15,469 nucleotides of DNA. Origin: Methylococcaceae bacterium NSM2-1 (GTDB taxonomy: Bacteria > Pseudomonadota > Gammaproteobacteria > Methylococcales > Methylomonadaceae). Every line of letters starts with the position of its first letter. The first letter of the stretch is position 1. The notes beneath the pieces were generated by a model. The model made no database searches. It was not told where the DNA came from and saw only the letters and a program-made list of their open reading frames with translations. Location of the stretch: assembly GCA_002256705.1 (NCBI GenBank), contig NQJI01000094.1:1-15469 (forward strand). The letters are read 5' to 3'. This document shows positions 1-8,146 of the stretch, one piece after another. The translations under genes were made by a program, and so were the position numbers.

Positions 1-2775
1 ACCCAGATCTGCATTTTTCCAGAAACCATGCTCGCTATGTATTTTTATTTCCTTAAGACCACTTACAGCGCCTGTTGTTGTTTCACTATCTTTATCTTGC
101 GCAAGTGATGAAGCTAGACCTAACCAGTCTTGCAGGGCCAATCGGTCACGATTAATCTCCAGCTTTATTCCGGCTTCCTGACTCTGAGCGACATTGCCCG
201 TACCCACCAAAACATTCCCGGATTCAATACGCTGTTGCTTTATATTAAACTTGATCGCCGCTTTCAATTGATTATCGTAAATTAAGTTAATCGGCAATAA
301 CTCCTCATCCGCTAAATTAAACGTCAGAGATAAAGATCGTTGCTGCTCTCTCGTCTTGGCTAATGTACCCGGCAAGTCTAATGCTACGCCGGCCAGCTTT
401 GACTGCACAGCCAGTTCCGGTGAACTATCGCCATAAGGAAGTTGCAACTTTAACTGATAATCTGTCTCTCCTTCGGCCACCTGCCACCCAGGTATTTTAA
501 ATTGTTTCTGTAGATTACTAACACCGACACGACCCGTAACATTGACGGCCGTCTCAAGATCAGAGCTTTTGATATTAACCTGAATAAGATCATCTAAAGC
601 AGCTGCCTTGATCGTGTTACTGTAAACACCTTGTTCATTGAATTTTAATGCACCACTGATCTGGTTAACCCGCAAATCAAGCGCTTTCACTCTGAGCCTG
701 GCATTGTCTAGCTGCGCAGAGCCATTGACTTTAGCCGTAGCGCCGTCAGCCAACGGGAGCTTTAAATCCAGTGTTACCTGGGTATTCCCTTGTGGTTCCA
801 CAGCATCCAACAGCTTATCCACTGGTGAATTAAGTGGCGTCTGCTGTAAAAATTTCAAACCTTGCAGTATTTCCATTTCCAGCTTACCCTGAATCAGTAA
901 ATGTTCACTTTCACCCAACGCAGGTATAGTGACCCTGGCCTGATTAATTTTTACCTTGTTACTTAGTCCTTCGTGTAAATCGACCTGCAATCCGCCCTGT
1001 AAAAATAAAACCTCTCCGCCTAGCTCGGTTAATCGCGGCCATTCTGAATCATAAGCCAGTTCCAACTGGTCAACTTCAAACAGTGTTTCAAAAATACCTT
1101 GTCCGCCAGTAAACGGGAAATCGCTTATATTACCGTAGAATAACATGTTACCCTTGGGCACACGTCCTCTGACAAAAGCATGATCCAGCCAATCAACGAC
1201 CGTCTTCTTCATTGTGCTCGCAGGCAGGTAACGCGCAGCTTTGCTGACATCATCCGAGGCAAATGATGTTTGCAGGTCCATAAAGGTCTCCTGTCCTTCC
1301 GTTTTTGGAATACTCAAACTCAGTCTGCTTTTTGTCTTTAAATCCGGGGAATCCAGCTCAATTATCGGACTGGATACGATCCAATCGTCTGGTGTCTGCT
1401 GCCAGGCTATCGTGCCTTTAAGTTTCGTGATTTTCAGTGCCTCACGAAATAAACCAGAAGTTGTCATGCGGGCATCTTTAGTTGCCAAATCCACGCGACC
1501 CTGTTGATCGCTGCCTTTAAGTCGGCCGGTCAGGTTTTCTATGCCCGGCATTGTAGCCGAAGGAGCAACGTTGATTTTGGTAAATTTTCCGTTAACCGCA
1601 AAGTGCTTTTCATCCAGATCGGCAAACAAAGAGAACTGTTCCAGCGATCCTTTCAGTTGAGCTTGAGTCAATAACACACCTGCTTCTTTTGGTAATGGAG
1701 CAAAAAACTGTAATAGCCTGGATACTTCCTGTACATCCACTTGCTCAACAAACAGCCCCAACTTATGCAATGAATTACCTTCAGTACGATCACCTGAAAC
1801 GCTAAATGCTGCAGCGGGCCATTTTTTATCCGCCGTTTCCAGCAAAAAATTGGGCACATCCAGTCGCCATTTACTATCATTCAGTTCCCAGTAAAACCGG
1901 GTTTTCAGTTGCTTAACTGAAAACGTTCCCTGCTCAGGCTTGATCAACTGCAAATGCTGAAGTTGCGCGTCACCCACAAGCGAAATCAGTTGCGAATGTT
2001 GCAACTCACTCCAAACCCTGACATCGCCGACACCTGAATGAATATTCATGGAAGCAGGCAAATCAACGGTTATCCATTCAGCCAGGTTTAGATTTTTTCC
2101 ATCAAGAAAAACAGACCCGTCAAGAGCTGAAGGTTTAAAAACATTGCCGGTAAGATTCATAGAAACTGTTAACGTATCGCCAAATTTTTTTGGCAACTTC
2201 ATGAATACATTCAATCGATGTTGCTGATCATTATTTATAATCGCCAAATCTACTGCTTCAAACCTTAGCGGCCGGCTATTTCTCTTTTCGTCATGCCAGG
2301 TAACTTCACTTTGTAAAACTTCGAATTTTCTACCCTGCAACAACCACAGCGGCTGTTCATCGCTGGCTTTTAAGCCAACTATGGCAAAACTTCCATCCTG
2401 TTTGCGTTTTACTGTGAGTTTGGCGCCAACCAGCGTAATCCATGCCGACGCTAACCGATCCCTGCTGACCAGCATATCGAGCAAATTAATGCCCATGCGT
2501 ATTTCCTTGAGTTCAATTACAGGTTTTTTACCCGTAACAGTGGATAATATCTCGATCTCTTTTAACACCAGTTCAGGATTATAGCCACGCATATTCGCAC
2601 GAATACGCCCTATTGTTACCGGCGCGCCCACAAGCTCGCTGACGCGGATTGACAAATCGGCTTTATAACTTTCTATCCCCAGCAATAGTAAACGCACACC
2701 CGTCAAGCCGACTGCCGATGCAATCAAAGACCAGAAAATGAGATGCCGGGTTGCACGCTTAATGTGATGAATCAT
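1..2775 (-). CDS. yhdP: YhdP-family AsmA-like envelope protein, 3' end cut by window
   Basis: The frame is open for 925 codons from the ATG at 2775 to the left edge, with no in-frame stop when read codon by codon; the family is about 1270 residues, so roughly a quarter is missing. Residues about 11-33 form one N-terminal membrane anchor, followed by a long periplasmic stretch of alternating short beta-like segments, as in AsmA/DUF3971 proteins. The opening pattern (membrane helix, then Gly-Ile-Glu-Ser-Tyr and Val-Gly-Ala-Pro-Val) resembles YhdP of E. coli. In E. coli YhdP is one of three AsmA-like proteins (with TamB and YdbH) implicated in phospholipid transport between inner and outer membranes; that role is taken from family knowledge. 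It begins 46 bases after the rng stop, so is probably co-transcribed with rlmH, maf and rng. No clear Shine-Dalgarno precedes the ATG. Confidence 0.85.
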   Translation of the reverse strand, partial: MIHHIKRATRHLIFWSLIASAVGLTGVRLLLLGIESYKADLSIRVSELVGAPVTIGRIRANMRGYNPELVLKEIEILSTVTGKKPVIELKEIRMGINLLDMLVSRDRLASAWITLVGAKLTVKRKQDGSFAIVGLKASDEQPLWLLQGRKFEVLQSEVTWHDEKRNSRPLRFEAVDLAIINNDQQHRLNVFMKLPKKFGDTLTVSMNLTGNVFKPSALDGSVFLDGKNLNLAEWITVDLPASMNIHSGVGDVRVWSELQHSQLISLVGDAQLQHLQLIKPEQGTFSVKQLKTRFYWELNDSKWRLDVPNFLLETADKKWPAAAFSVSGDRTEGNSLHKLGLFVEQVDVQEVSRLLQFFAPLPKEAGVLLTQAQLKGSLEQFSLFADLDEKHFAVNGKFTKINVAPSATMPGIENLTGRLKGSDQQGRVDLATKDARMTTSGLFREALKITKLKGTIAWQQTPDDWIVSSPIIELDSPDLKTKSRLSLSIPKTEGQETFMDLQTSFASDDVSKAARYLPASTMKKTVVDWLDHAFVRGRVPKGNMLFYGNISDFPFTGGQGIFETLFEVDQLELAYDSEWPRLTELGGEVLFLQGGLQVDLHEGLSNKVKINQARVTIPALGESEHLLIQGKLEMEILQGLKFLQQTPLNSPVDKLLDAVEPQGNTQVTLDLKLPLADGATAKVNGSAQLDNARLRVKALDLRVNQISGALKFNEQGVYSNTIKAAALDDLIQVNIKSSDLETAVNVTGRVGVSNLQKQFKIPGWQVAEGETDYQLKLQLPYGDSSPELAVQSKLAGVALDLPGTLAKTREQQRSLSLTFNLADEELLPINLIYDNQLKAAIKFNIKQQRIESGNVLVGTGNVAQSQEAGIKLEINRDRLALQDWLGLASSLAQDKDSETTTGAVSGLKEIKIHSEHGFWKNADLG

Positions 2776-2821
2776 GAGGACAGGTTAAAGGCAAAATCAA
2801 TGATATTTTTCGTCTTGCACC

Positions 2822-4276
2822 TTAAAGCAGGACAACGTCATACTGTTCCTGATTATATTCGGCCTCTGCTCTGAACTTGATCTGCACTCCCAAAAAAATT
2901 TCCAATTCAGCCAGCATGTCGGCTTCTTCATCGAGTAGCATTTCTACTACTTCATTGGAAGCCAGAACCAATAATGTCTGTACCTTGTACAGTCTCACTT
3001 CTCGAATAATCTCCCGGAAAATTTCCAGACACATGGATTCTGCAGTTTTTAGGACCCCCCGCCCTCCGCAAGCACTACAAGGCTCACAGAGTATATGCTC
3101 AAGGCTTTCGCGGGTTCTTTTACGGGTCATTTCCACTAAGCCCAGCACCGAAACTTCAGTAATTTTGGTTTTCGCGCGGTCTTTTTCCAAATTGCGTTCC
3201 AGTGCCTGCAAAACCTGCTTTTTATGATCGTCACTTTTCATATCGATAAAATCGATAATAATGATACCACCCAGATTTCTAAGTCTAAGCTGGCGGGCAA
3301 TCGTTTGAGCCGCTTCAAGATTGGTTTTGAAAATAGTTTCTTCCAGATTACGCCCGCCAACATACCCGCCGGTATTCACATCAACCGTGGTCATCGCTTC
3401 GGTTTGGTCAAATATTAGATACCCGCCTGATTTTAATTTAACTTTACGCTCCAGGGCTTTTCTAATTTCATCTTCCACGCTGTAAATATCAAATACCGGG
3501 CATTCTCCAGTGTAATGTTCGATGACCGGCACGATTTCCGGCACAAAAACCTCGGCAAATTCAAGCAATCGATGATAGGTTTCTTTCGAATCCACACGAA
3601 CCCTATCAATACTTTCTTTGTATAAATCCCTTAGAGTTCTTACACTCAGCGGTAAATCCTTATGAATAAACTGTTTAAGCTCTGCACTGGCAATCTTTTC
3701 CAATATCGACTCCCATAATTTCAGCAGAAACGTCATGTCTGCAATCAGTATCGACTCTTCCATGCATTCCGCCGCTGTTCTTGCGATAAAGCCGCCGCAT
3801 TTATGCTCCTGCCTGAATGCATCAAGACAGGCTCTTAAGCGAGCGCGTTCAGCTTCGCATTCAATACGCTGAGACACCCCCGAATTGTTCGCATAAGGCA
3901 TATACACCTGATAGCGCGATGGAATAGATATTTCTGTGGTCAAACGGGCACCTTTACTACCCAGCGGATCTTTGACCACTTGTACAACAATATGCTGGCC
4001 TTCATGCAGGTAATGTTCAATGTTTTCCGAACCCTTTTTTTCCAGATCCTTCGTACATAAATCAGAAAGATGAATAAACGCCGCCTTGGGCAGACCAATA
4101 TCAATAAAAGCCGCCTGCATACCTGGCAGAACCCGGCACACTTCACCTTTGTAGATATTACCTACTAAACCTCGCTCGCGGCTTCTTTCAATGATGAGCT
4201 CCTGCAATACGCCATTTTCAATAACCGCAACGCGCGTTTCCGGCGGAGTTACATTGATTAAAATTTCTTCACTCAT
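2822..4276 (-). CDS. rng: Ribonuclease G
   Basis: This 484-residue protein aligns end to end with RNase G of E. coli (489 residues), an endoribonuclease of the RNase E/G family that matures the 5' end of 16S rRNA and cleaves some mRNAs. An S1-like RNA-binding domain covers about residues 36-125. The DNase I-like catalytic part holds the expected metal-binding aspartates, D299 in TTVDVNTG and D342 in IIDFIDM. A zinc-link cysteine motif follows at C400-S-A-C403-G-G-R-G. The C-terminus ends in EQYDVVLL like other RNase G proteins, and there is no long RNase E scaffold tail, which rules out rne. The start ATG overlaps the maf stop by four bases (ATGA), suggesting translational coupling. The maf-rng-yhdP order is the same as in E. 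coli. Confidence 0.97.
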   Translation of the reverse strand: MSEEILINVTPPETRVAVIENGVLQELIIERSRERGLVGNIYKGEVCRVLPGMQAAFIDIGLPKAAFIHLSDLCTKDLEKKGSENIEHYLHEGQHIVVQVVKDPLGSKGARLTTEISIPSRYQVYMPYANNSGVSQRIECEAERARLRACLDAFRQEHKCGGFIARTAAECMEESILIADMTFLLKLWESILEKIASAELKQFIHKDLPLSVRTLRDLYKESIDRVRVDSKETYHRLLEFAEVFVPEIVPVIEHYTGECPVFDIYSVEDEIRKALERKVKLKSGGYLIFDQTEAMTTVDVNTGGYVGGRNLEETIFKTNLEAAQTIARQLRLRNLGGIIIIDFIDMKSDDHKKQVLQALERNLEKDRAKTKITEVSVLGLVEMTRKRTRESLEHILCEPCSACGGRGVLKTAESMCLEIFREIIREVRLYKVQTLLVLASNEVVEMLLDEEADMLAELEIFLGVQIKFRAEAEYNQEQYDVVLL

Positions 4277-4848
4277 TTGAAAAATTCTATTCCTTGTTTA
4301 GATAAAAGTTCGGCAGTCTCAAACAATGGCAAACCGACCACACCTGAAAAACTTCCTTTTATTGATTCTACAAACACACCACCCATGCCTTGAATAGCAT
4401 AGCTGCCCGCTTTATCAACCGGTTCACCACTGTGCCAGTAAGCAAGCATTTCCCGTTCTGTCAAGCGCCTGAAAGTCACCTCGGTAATACTAACCGCCTG
4501 ACTATGCTCACGCCCCCTCAGCGAAATCGCACTAAAAACCTGATGGGTTTTACCAGACAACTTTGTCAACATAGCCAGGGCGTCAGCCTGATTTTGGGGT
4601 TTGCCCATAATCACACCATCCAAAATAACTGCCGTATCGGCCGCTAAAACCGGCGTTTCAGTTTTGAGTTGAGCCCTACACGCCGCGGATTTTTCAGCAG
4701 CCAGGCGTTGTACATAATCCAGAGGTGTTTCATTGGGCAAAGGCGTTTCATCAAGATCAACCGGATGAACCTTATAAGTGACCTTAATTTGGTCTAGCAG
4801 TTCCTTTCGGCGTGGCGAGGCTGAAGCAAGAATAAGTTGTACAGGCAT
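4273..4848 (-). CDS. maf: Maf-family nucleotide pyrophosphatase (YhdE type)
   Basis: The 191-residue product is full length for Maf proteins, which hydrolyse non-canonical or modified nucleoside triphosphates to monophosphates. The N-terminal signature LASASPRRKELL lies at residues 7-18, the catalytic-base region LAADT has D71, and DKAGSYAIQG with the downstream VGLPL motif closes the active site. The DKAG(S/A)Y-IQG pattern and the position beside rng fit the YhdE subgroup (dTTP/UTP pyrophosphatase) rather than YceF. The ATG at 4848 overlaps the rlmH stop by one base (TAATG), and its own stop overlaps the rng start by four, so the three genes form a tightly coupled unit. The subgroup assignment is by eye. 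Confidence 0.95.
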   Translation of the reverse strand: MPVQLILASASPRRKELLDQIKVTYKVHPVDLDETPLPNETPLDYVQRLAAEKSAACRAQLKTETPVLAADTAVILDGVIMGKPQNQADALAMLTKLSGKTHQVFSAISLRGREHSQAVSITEVTFRRLTEREMLAYWHSGEPVDKAGSYAIQGMGGVFVESIKGSFSGVVGLPLFETAELLSKQGIEFFK

Positions 4849-5315
4849 TAGCGATGATAGGGGTGGTTATGAAGAATACTCCAGGCACGGTAAAGCTGTT
4901 CAGCGACAATTATACGCACCAGCGGATGCGGAAAAGTGAGTCTGGATAAACTCCAGGATTCTCGCGCCAGTTGTTTGGCAGAATCCGCCAAACCTTCAGG
5001 GCCACCAATCAGCAAAGCAATATGCTGACCACTTTCCAGCCAATGCCGCATAGCCTGAGCCAATTCGGGCGTAGTCCATGGTTTACCGGGAATATCCAAA
5101 GTCACAATATGTGTACCCGCTGGAATAGCCGCAATCATTCGCTCGCCCTCGTCTTTTACAATACGGGCAACATCGCTGTTTTTACTGCGCTTACCCGGTG
5201 CAATTTCCTTAAGCACCAGCTCGCATTCACGCGGCAAGCGTTTGGCATATTCATCGTAACCCTGCTGCACCCAGCCCGGCATACGGTTTCCTACTGAAAT
5301 CAGATTTATTTGCAT
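4848..5315 (-). CDS. rlmH: 23S rRNA pseudouridine-1915 N3-methyltransferase
   Basis: RlmH is a SPOUT-class methyltransferase that uses S-adenosylmethionine to methylate pseudouridine 1915 in helix 69 of 23S rRNA on assembled 70S ribosomes. The SAM-binding knot is clear: LLIGGPEGL, then LPHPLVR-like FPHPLVR and [11 protein letters not shown], ending NHPYHR exactly as the family does. The chosen start, MQINLIS, gives 155 residues, the length of the E. coli protein. In-frame ATG codons at 5321 and 5339 would add two or eight residues (MLSVSCMP), which match nothing in the family. No strong Shine-Dalgarno helps decide between them. It is the first gene of the rlmH-maf-rng-yhdP run. Confidence 0.95.
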   Translation of the reverse strand: MQINLISVGNRMPGWVQQGYDEYAKRLPRECELVLKEIAPGKRSKNSDVARIVKDEGERMIAAIPAGTHIVTLDIPGKPWTTPELAQAMRHWLESGQHIALLIGGPEGLADSAKQLARESWSLSRLTFPHPLVRIIVAEQLYRAWSILHNHPYHR

Positions 5316-5685
5316 GGGCATGCAGGATACAGACAACAAAGAGTTGATGCAATGTGATCCAATGTATAAAAATCAGCCGTTTCCATAACTGTAATGATTT
5401 TTCAAAATCTGGAGCCAGCTATCATCGGCTCCGCTACAACTTCACTATTCGCATTAATCTGCTCAAACCCTCTTCAATTCTCAAAACCAGTGCTTCTGAA
5501 AAAACGTAAACATTATCATCATGTAGGGATAATAAGCAGCCCAAACAATGCGGCTGACTTCATCAGCCCATTAATTCCAAATTCCAACATCCCACTCACC
5601 CTTCTCATAACAGGGCGAACTGAATTCTGGACTACTCAACTGAGGTTTTTAGATTGATTCGACTAACGACTTAAGAGGCATTAAA

Positions 5686-5793
5686 CCCTTCGTAGCGAGC
5701 CCTTCGGCTTCGATCAAGAGAGGCTTTTTGGATCATGGACGTTACCCCTCTCGCCCTTCAACAAGGCCTTCAGTCCTGAGCCCGGCCGAAGGG
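5686..5793. repeat. Cluster of CCCTTCG-type short repeats
   Basis: Four near-identical heptamers fall within about 110 bases: CCCTTCG at 5686-5692 and 5700-5706, CCCTTCA at 5754-5760, and the inverse CGAAGGG at 5787-5793. The last two could pair across a stretch containing AGTCCTGAGCC. The wording resembles the degenerate palindromic intergenic elements (CCTTCGACAAGGCTCAG type) scattered in many proteobacterial genomes. That resemblance is from memory and I cannot count copies elsewhere in the genome. A remnant of such an element is the most likely reading. Confidence 0.45.
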
Positions 5794-5896
5794 TCAGGGC
5801 TAACAGTCAAGCCTCACTCGGCTTAAGTTGATAGCCATTGATCCTTATCAAGAGGAATCAATTAATATACTTGATCCCTCCACAACTAGAGTTTTT

Positions 5897-5926
5897 AAAA
5901 CACCCTCTCCCAGAGGGAGAGGGTGT
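5897..5926 (-). terminator. Hairpin terminator of the pan gene run
   Basis: A perfect 12-base-pair stem (ACACCCTCTCCC with GGGAGAGGGTGT, 5900-5911 and 5915-5926) closes a three-base loop. On the minus strand it is followed by a short run of T (three, or four with the last stem base), then AAAAAC. It lies about 90 bases after the panD stop codon, in the right orientation to end minus-strand transcription before rlmH. The plus-strand exit (AACAAAA) has no T run, so it is probably one-directional. The same GGGAGAGGG palindrome is common as an interspersed repeat in proteobacteria, so it may be a repeat serving as a terminator. Confidence 0.65.
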
Positions 5927-6016
5927 AACAAAATGCAAGTTGTAGCTATTGTGGGGATAGATTTTTTGTCTGGATTATTTTTATTGCCGCACACTCAGTT
6001 GTGTGGGTAATTAAAA

Positions 6017-6317
6017 TCAGGCAGCTTGGACAGGGACAGAAGTGGCAGAACGTAACACTTCGTTTTTTTCATTAAAATAAACCAGCGTGGGCTTATGATT
6101 TTCAGATTCTTGTTGATCCAAGATGGTGTATGCGCAAACAATAATCAGGTCGCCAACGTGCACCGTTGTTGACATTGTAAATCTGAATTTGCTCGTATTC
6201 TCTGATGCCTGATAGGTCAAGAATAGTGCCGTCAATTGCGCAAGAACCCTCATAGCCCAACTCTGAACGAGTCACGGTGGCTCGGTGTAACTTCGCTTTA
6301 AGCATCGTAATTTGCAT
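6017..6317 (-). pseudogene. panD: Aspartate 1-decarboxylase gene, internal out-of-frame deletion
   Basis: PanD makes beta-alanine from aspartate for pantothenate synthesis and works through a pyruvoyl group formed by self-cleavage. The first 52 codons (6317-6162) align one to one with E. coli PanD, including the cleavage site G24-S25 in YEGSCAID. The reading frame then continues into nonsense (ARWRPDY...) to a stop at 6102. The rest of PanD, 48 residues from VHVGDLIIV to PVQAA, lies in another frame from 6163 to the stop at 6017. E. coli PanD has 126 residues, so exactly 26 codons are absent; because the frames overlap by two bases the net loss is 80 bases. The lost part should contain the residues equivalent to R54, T57 and Y58, needed for catalysis or processing. 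As written, the gene cannot make a working enzyme. A real lesion and an assembly error are both possible. Confidence 0.9.
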
Positions 6318-6351
6318 AATAAAACACTATAAATACGTTTAAAAACCGGAC

Positions 6352-6380
6352 ATTATCCATTATTTGTAACAGTCCATCAA
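6352..6380 (-). promoter_or_regulatory. Candidate sigma-70 promoter of panD
   Basis: Reading the minus strand, TTGATG (6380-6375) and GATAAT (6357-6352) are separated by 17 bases and match the -35 and -10 consensus at 4 and 5 of 6 positions. Transcription would start near 6345, about 30 bases before the panD ATG. An imperfect inverted repeat, CCGGACAT (6347-6354) and ATATCCGG (6391-6398), brackets the promoter and could be an operator, though no regulator can be named. The 164-base gap after panC also suggests that panD has its own start site. Confidence 0.5.
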
Positions 6381-6481
6381 CTTTTTAGATATCCGGCATT
6401 AAGGGGTTTATGTAAAGATTCAGAGCGATGGCACTATCTGTCTTGCACTCAGAACCTAATAATTCCTGCCTCAAATATTGC

Positions 6482-7324
6482 TTACCTGGAAAAATAAATA
6501 TTATCAATTAACCGCGTTTTGCCCAGCTTTGCTGCCACCAATAAAACCAAATCCATATCCTCTGCATCTGCCTTTTTTAAGTCGCTGCTACGGCACACGG
6601 AAAAATAATCCGGTTGAAAACCCGCTTGCTGTAAAAACTGCATCGCCTGTTGCTCTATGTCCGCATAATTCCGATTGCCAGTTAAAATAGTATCGCGTGC
6701 GGCACATAAAGAATAATAGAGCTTGGGGGCAACTTTTTTTTCAGCGTCCGTCAAATAACCATTCCTCGAACTCATGGCCAATCCGCTGGATTCTCTGACC
6801 GTATCTACACCTGTTATTTCAACAGGAATATTCAAATCCCGAACCATTGTTTTTATGACAGTTAATTGTTGAAAATCTTTTAGACCAAATAAAGCAATAT
6901 CCGGTTGCACAATATTGAATAATTTACTGACAACTGTAGCAACACCAGTAAAATGCCCGGGTCTGGAGGCTCCACAATACAAATCAGACAACCCGGTTAC
7001 AGTGACTATCGTTTTGGCATCAGATGTGTAAATATCTGCAACAGAGGGTTGAAACAATAGATCTGCGTTCTCGGCTGCCAACTTTTCCTGGTCTTCACGT
7101 TCAGTGCGCGGATACGTCTCAAAATCTTCTCCTGCTCCGAACTGAGTAGGATTAACAAAGATGCTGACAACGACACGATCCGCTTTTTTTTTGGCCGTAC
7201 TGACCAGTTGTAGATGTCCCGCGTGCAAATTGCCCATGGTCGGAACAAAAGCGACGCTTTCACCGTTCGAGCGCCATGTCTTAATGGCCTCGCGCAATTC
7301 AAATACTCTATTAACTATTCGCAT
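6482..7324 (-). CDS. panC: Pantothenate synthetase
   Basis: PanC joins pantoate and beta-alanine using ATP through a pantoyl-adenylate intermediate, the last step of pantothenate synthesis in the cytosol. The 280-residue product is full length (E. coli 283). The nucleotide-binding HIGH-like motif is PTMGNLHAGH at residues 28-37, the NPTQFG loop is at 58-63, and the KMSKS-like MSSRN is at 184-188. In the conserved loop FG-x-KDFQQL the variable position is Leu147, where E. coli has Glu; family members vary here, so this is probably neutral. The start is five bases after the panB stop, so the two are co-translated. Its co-substrate would normally come from PanD, whose gene next door is broken. 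Confidence 0.97.
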   Translation of the reverse strand: MRIVNRVFELREAIKTWRSNGESVAFVPTMGNLHAGHLQLVSTAKKKADRVVVSIFVNPTQFGAGEDFETYPRTEREDQEKLAAENADLLFQPSVADIYTSDAKTIVTVTGLSDLYCGASRPGHFTGVATVVSKLFNIVQPDIALFGLKDFQQLTVIKTMVRDLNIPVEITGVDTVRESSGLAMSSRNGYLTDAEKKVAPKLYYSLCAARDTILTGNRNYADIEQQAMQFLQQAGFQPDYFSVCRSSDLKKADAEDMDLVLLVAAKLGKTRLIDNIYFSR

Positions 7325-7329
7325 TGGAC

Positions 7330-8145
7330 TTAGAAACCATGTTCAGTGCCTGGGAAATGTGACTGCTTTACAGCCTGATGATAGGCATGAATGGCGTCTT
7401 CAACAGTCGCCGCATCCTGCATGAAGTTCTTGGAAAAACGGGGACGCTTGGCTATGCCGATATTAAGCATGTCATAAAGCACCAGCACTTGTCCGTCGCA
7501 ATCAAGGCCCGCGCCAATACCGATAACAGGAATGCTAAGCTGGTCGCTTATTAGCCTGGCAAGTTCCGCAGGCACACACTCTAATACCAGCAACCCTGCT
7601 CCCGCCTGTTGCAGTTGATGGGCATCGGCAATAATTCTTGCCGCATCAGCGGGTTCTTTGCCCTGAACTTTATAGCTACCCAACTGATTAATCAATTGCG
7701 GTAACAGCCCTAAATGTCCACAGACGGGAATGCCCTGATCGACTAAAAAACTGACAACTTCAATGCGAGCGCCTTCCAGTTTTACCATTTGTGCGCCGCC
7801 GCTCTGCATTAATCTGGCGGCATTTTTGGCTGCAACAACAGGCGTGGTATAGCTCATAAACGGCAGATCAACGATGACAAATGCCCGCCGCCTGGCATTG
7901 CTGACGCAACGCGCATGATAAACCATGTCATTTATGGTGACTGGAAGCGTTGTATCATGCCCCTGAACAACCATCCCCAGAGAGTCTCCGACCAGCATCA
8001 TATCGACTCCTACCTTGTCGATTAACGCGCTAAAACTGGCATCGTAAGCCGTTAAACAGGTGATTTTTTCACCCCGCAACTTCATTGCAGCCAGGTCATT
8101 AACTGTCAAAGGTTTTACTGTGGACTTGTCAGCATAATGATTCAT
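7330..8145 (-). CDS. panB: 3-methyl-2-oxobutanoate hydroxymethyltransferase (ketopantoate)
   Basis: PanB transfers a hydroxymethyl group from 5,10-methylenetetrahydrofolate to 2-oxoisovalerate, giving ketopantoate. The 271-residue protein has the expected metal and substrate motifs: MLVGDSLGM with D54, the DLPFMSY motif with D93, MVKLEG with K122 and E124, VCGHLGL, and LLVLECVP with the catalytic glutamate E188. VIGIGAG and the C-terminal PGTEHGF also fit. The segment after MVKLEG is about two residues shorter than in E. coli, a modest length difference within the frame. It starts one base after the folK stop and ends five bases before panC, so folK-panB-panC is a tight unit. ilvD/panE-type ketopantoate reductase is not in the window. 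Confidence 0.97.
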   Translation of the reverse strand: MNHYADKSTVKPLTVNDLAAMKLRGEKITCLTAYDASFSALIDKVGVDMMLVGDSLGMVVQGHDTTLPVTINDMVYHARCVSNARRRAFVIVDLPFMSYTTPVVAAKNAARLMQSGGAQMVKLEGARIEVVSFLVDQGIPVCGHLGLLPQLINQLGSYKVQGKEPADAARIIADAHQLQQAGAGLLVLECVPAELARLISDQLSIPVIGIGAGLDCDGQVLVLYDMLNIGIAKRPRFSKNFMQDAATVEDAIHAYHQAVKQSHFPGTEHGF

Positions 8146-8146
8146 G

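Larger units (their letters stand above)
5316..6016. other. Gene-free spacer between the pan genes and rlmH
   Basis: I see no credible gene in these 0.7 kb. Open frames on the plus strand at 5394-5657 (87 codons) and 5828-6010 (60 codons) lack a ribosome-binding site and resemble nothing I know. Reading toward rlmH, a possible -10 box TATACA (minus strand, 5368-5363) lies about 50 bases before the start, but no good -35 sits at the right distance. Other structure includes an inverted repeat GGAGCC/GGCTCC (5411-5416 and 5427-5432), a hairpin AAGCC/GGCTT (5809-5824), the CCCTTCG repeat cluster, and the terminator hairpin at 5897-5926. Confidence 0.6.

Noticed and set aside
1..2775. Suspicion that yhdP is broken, because several short open frames appear on the other strand
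   Set aside because: Reading all 925 codons on the minus strand showed no stop; the short frames are shadows.
5394..5657. 87-codon plus-strand open frame in the rlmH-panD spacer
   Set aside because: No Shine-Dalgarno, no recognisable family, composition unlike the genes around it, and it ends near the repeat cluster.
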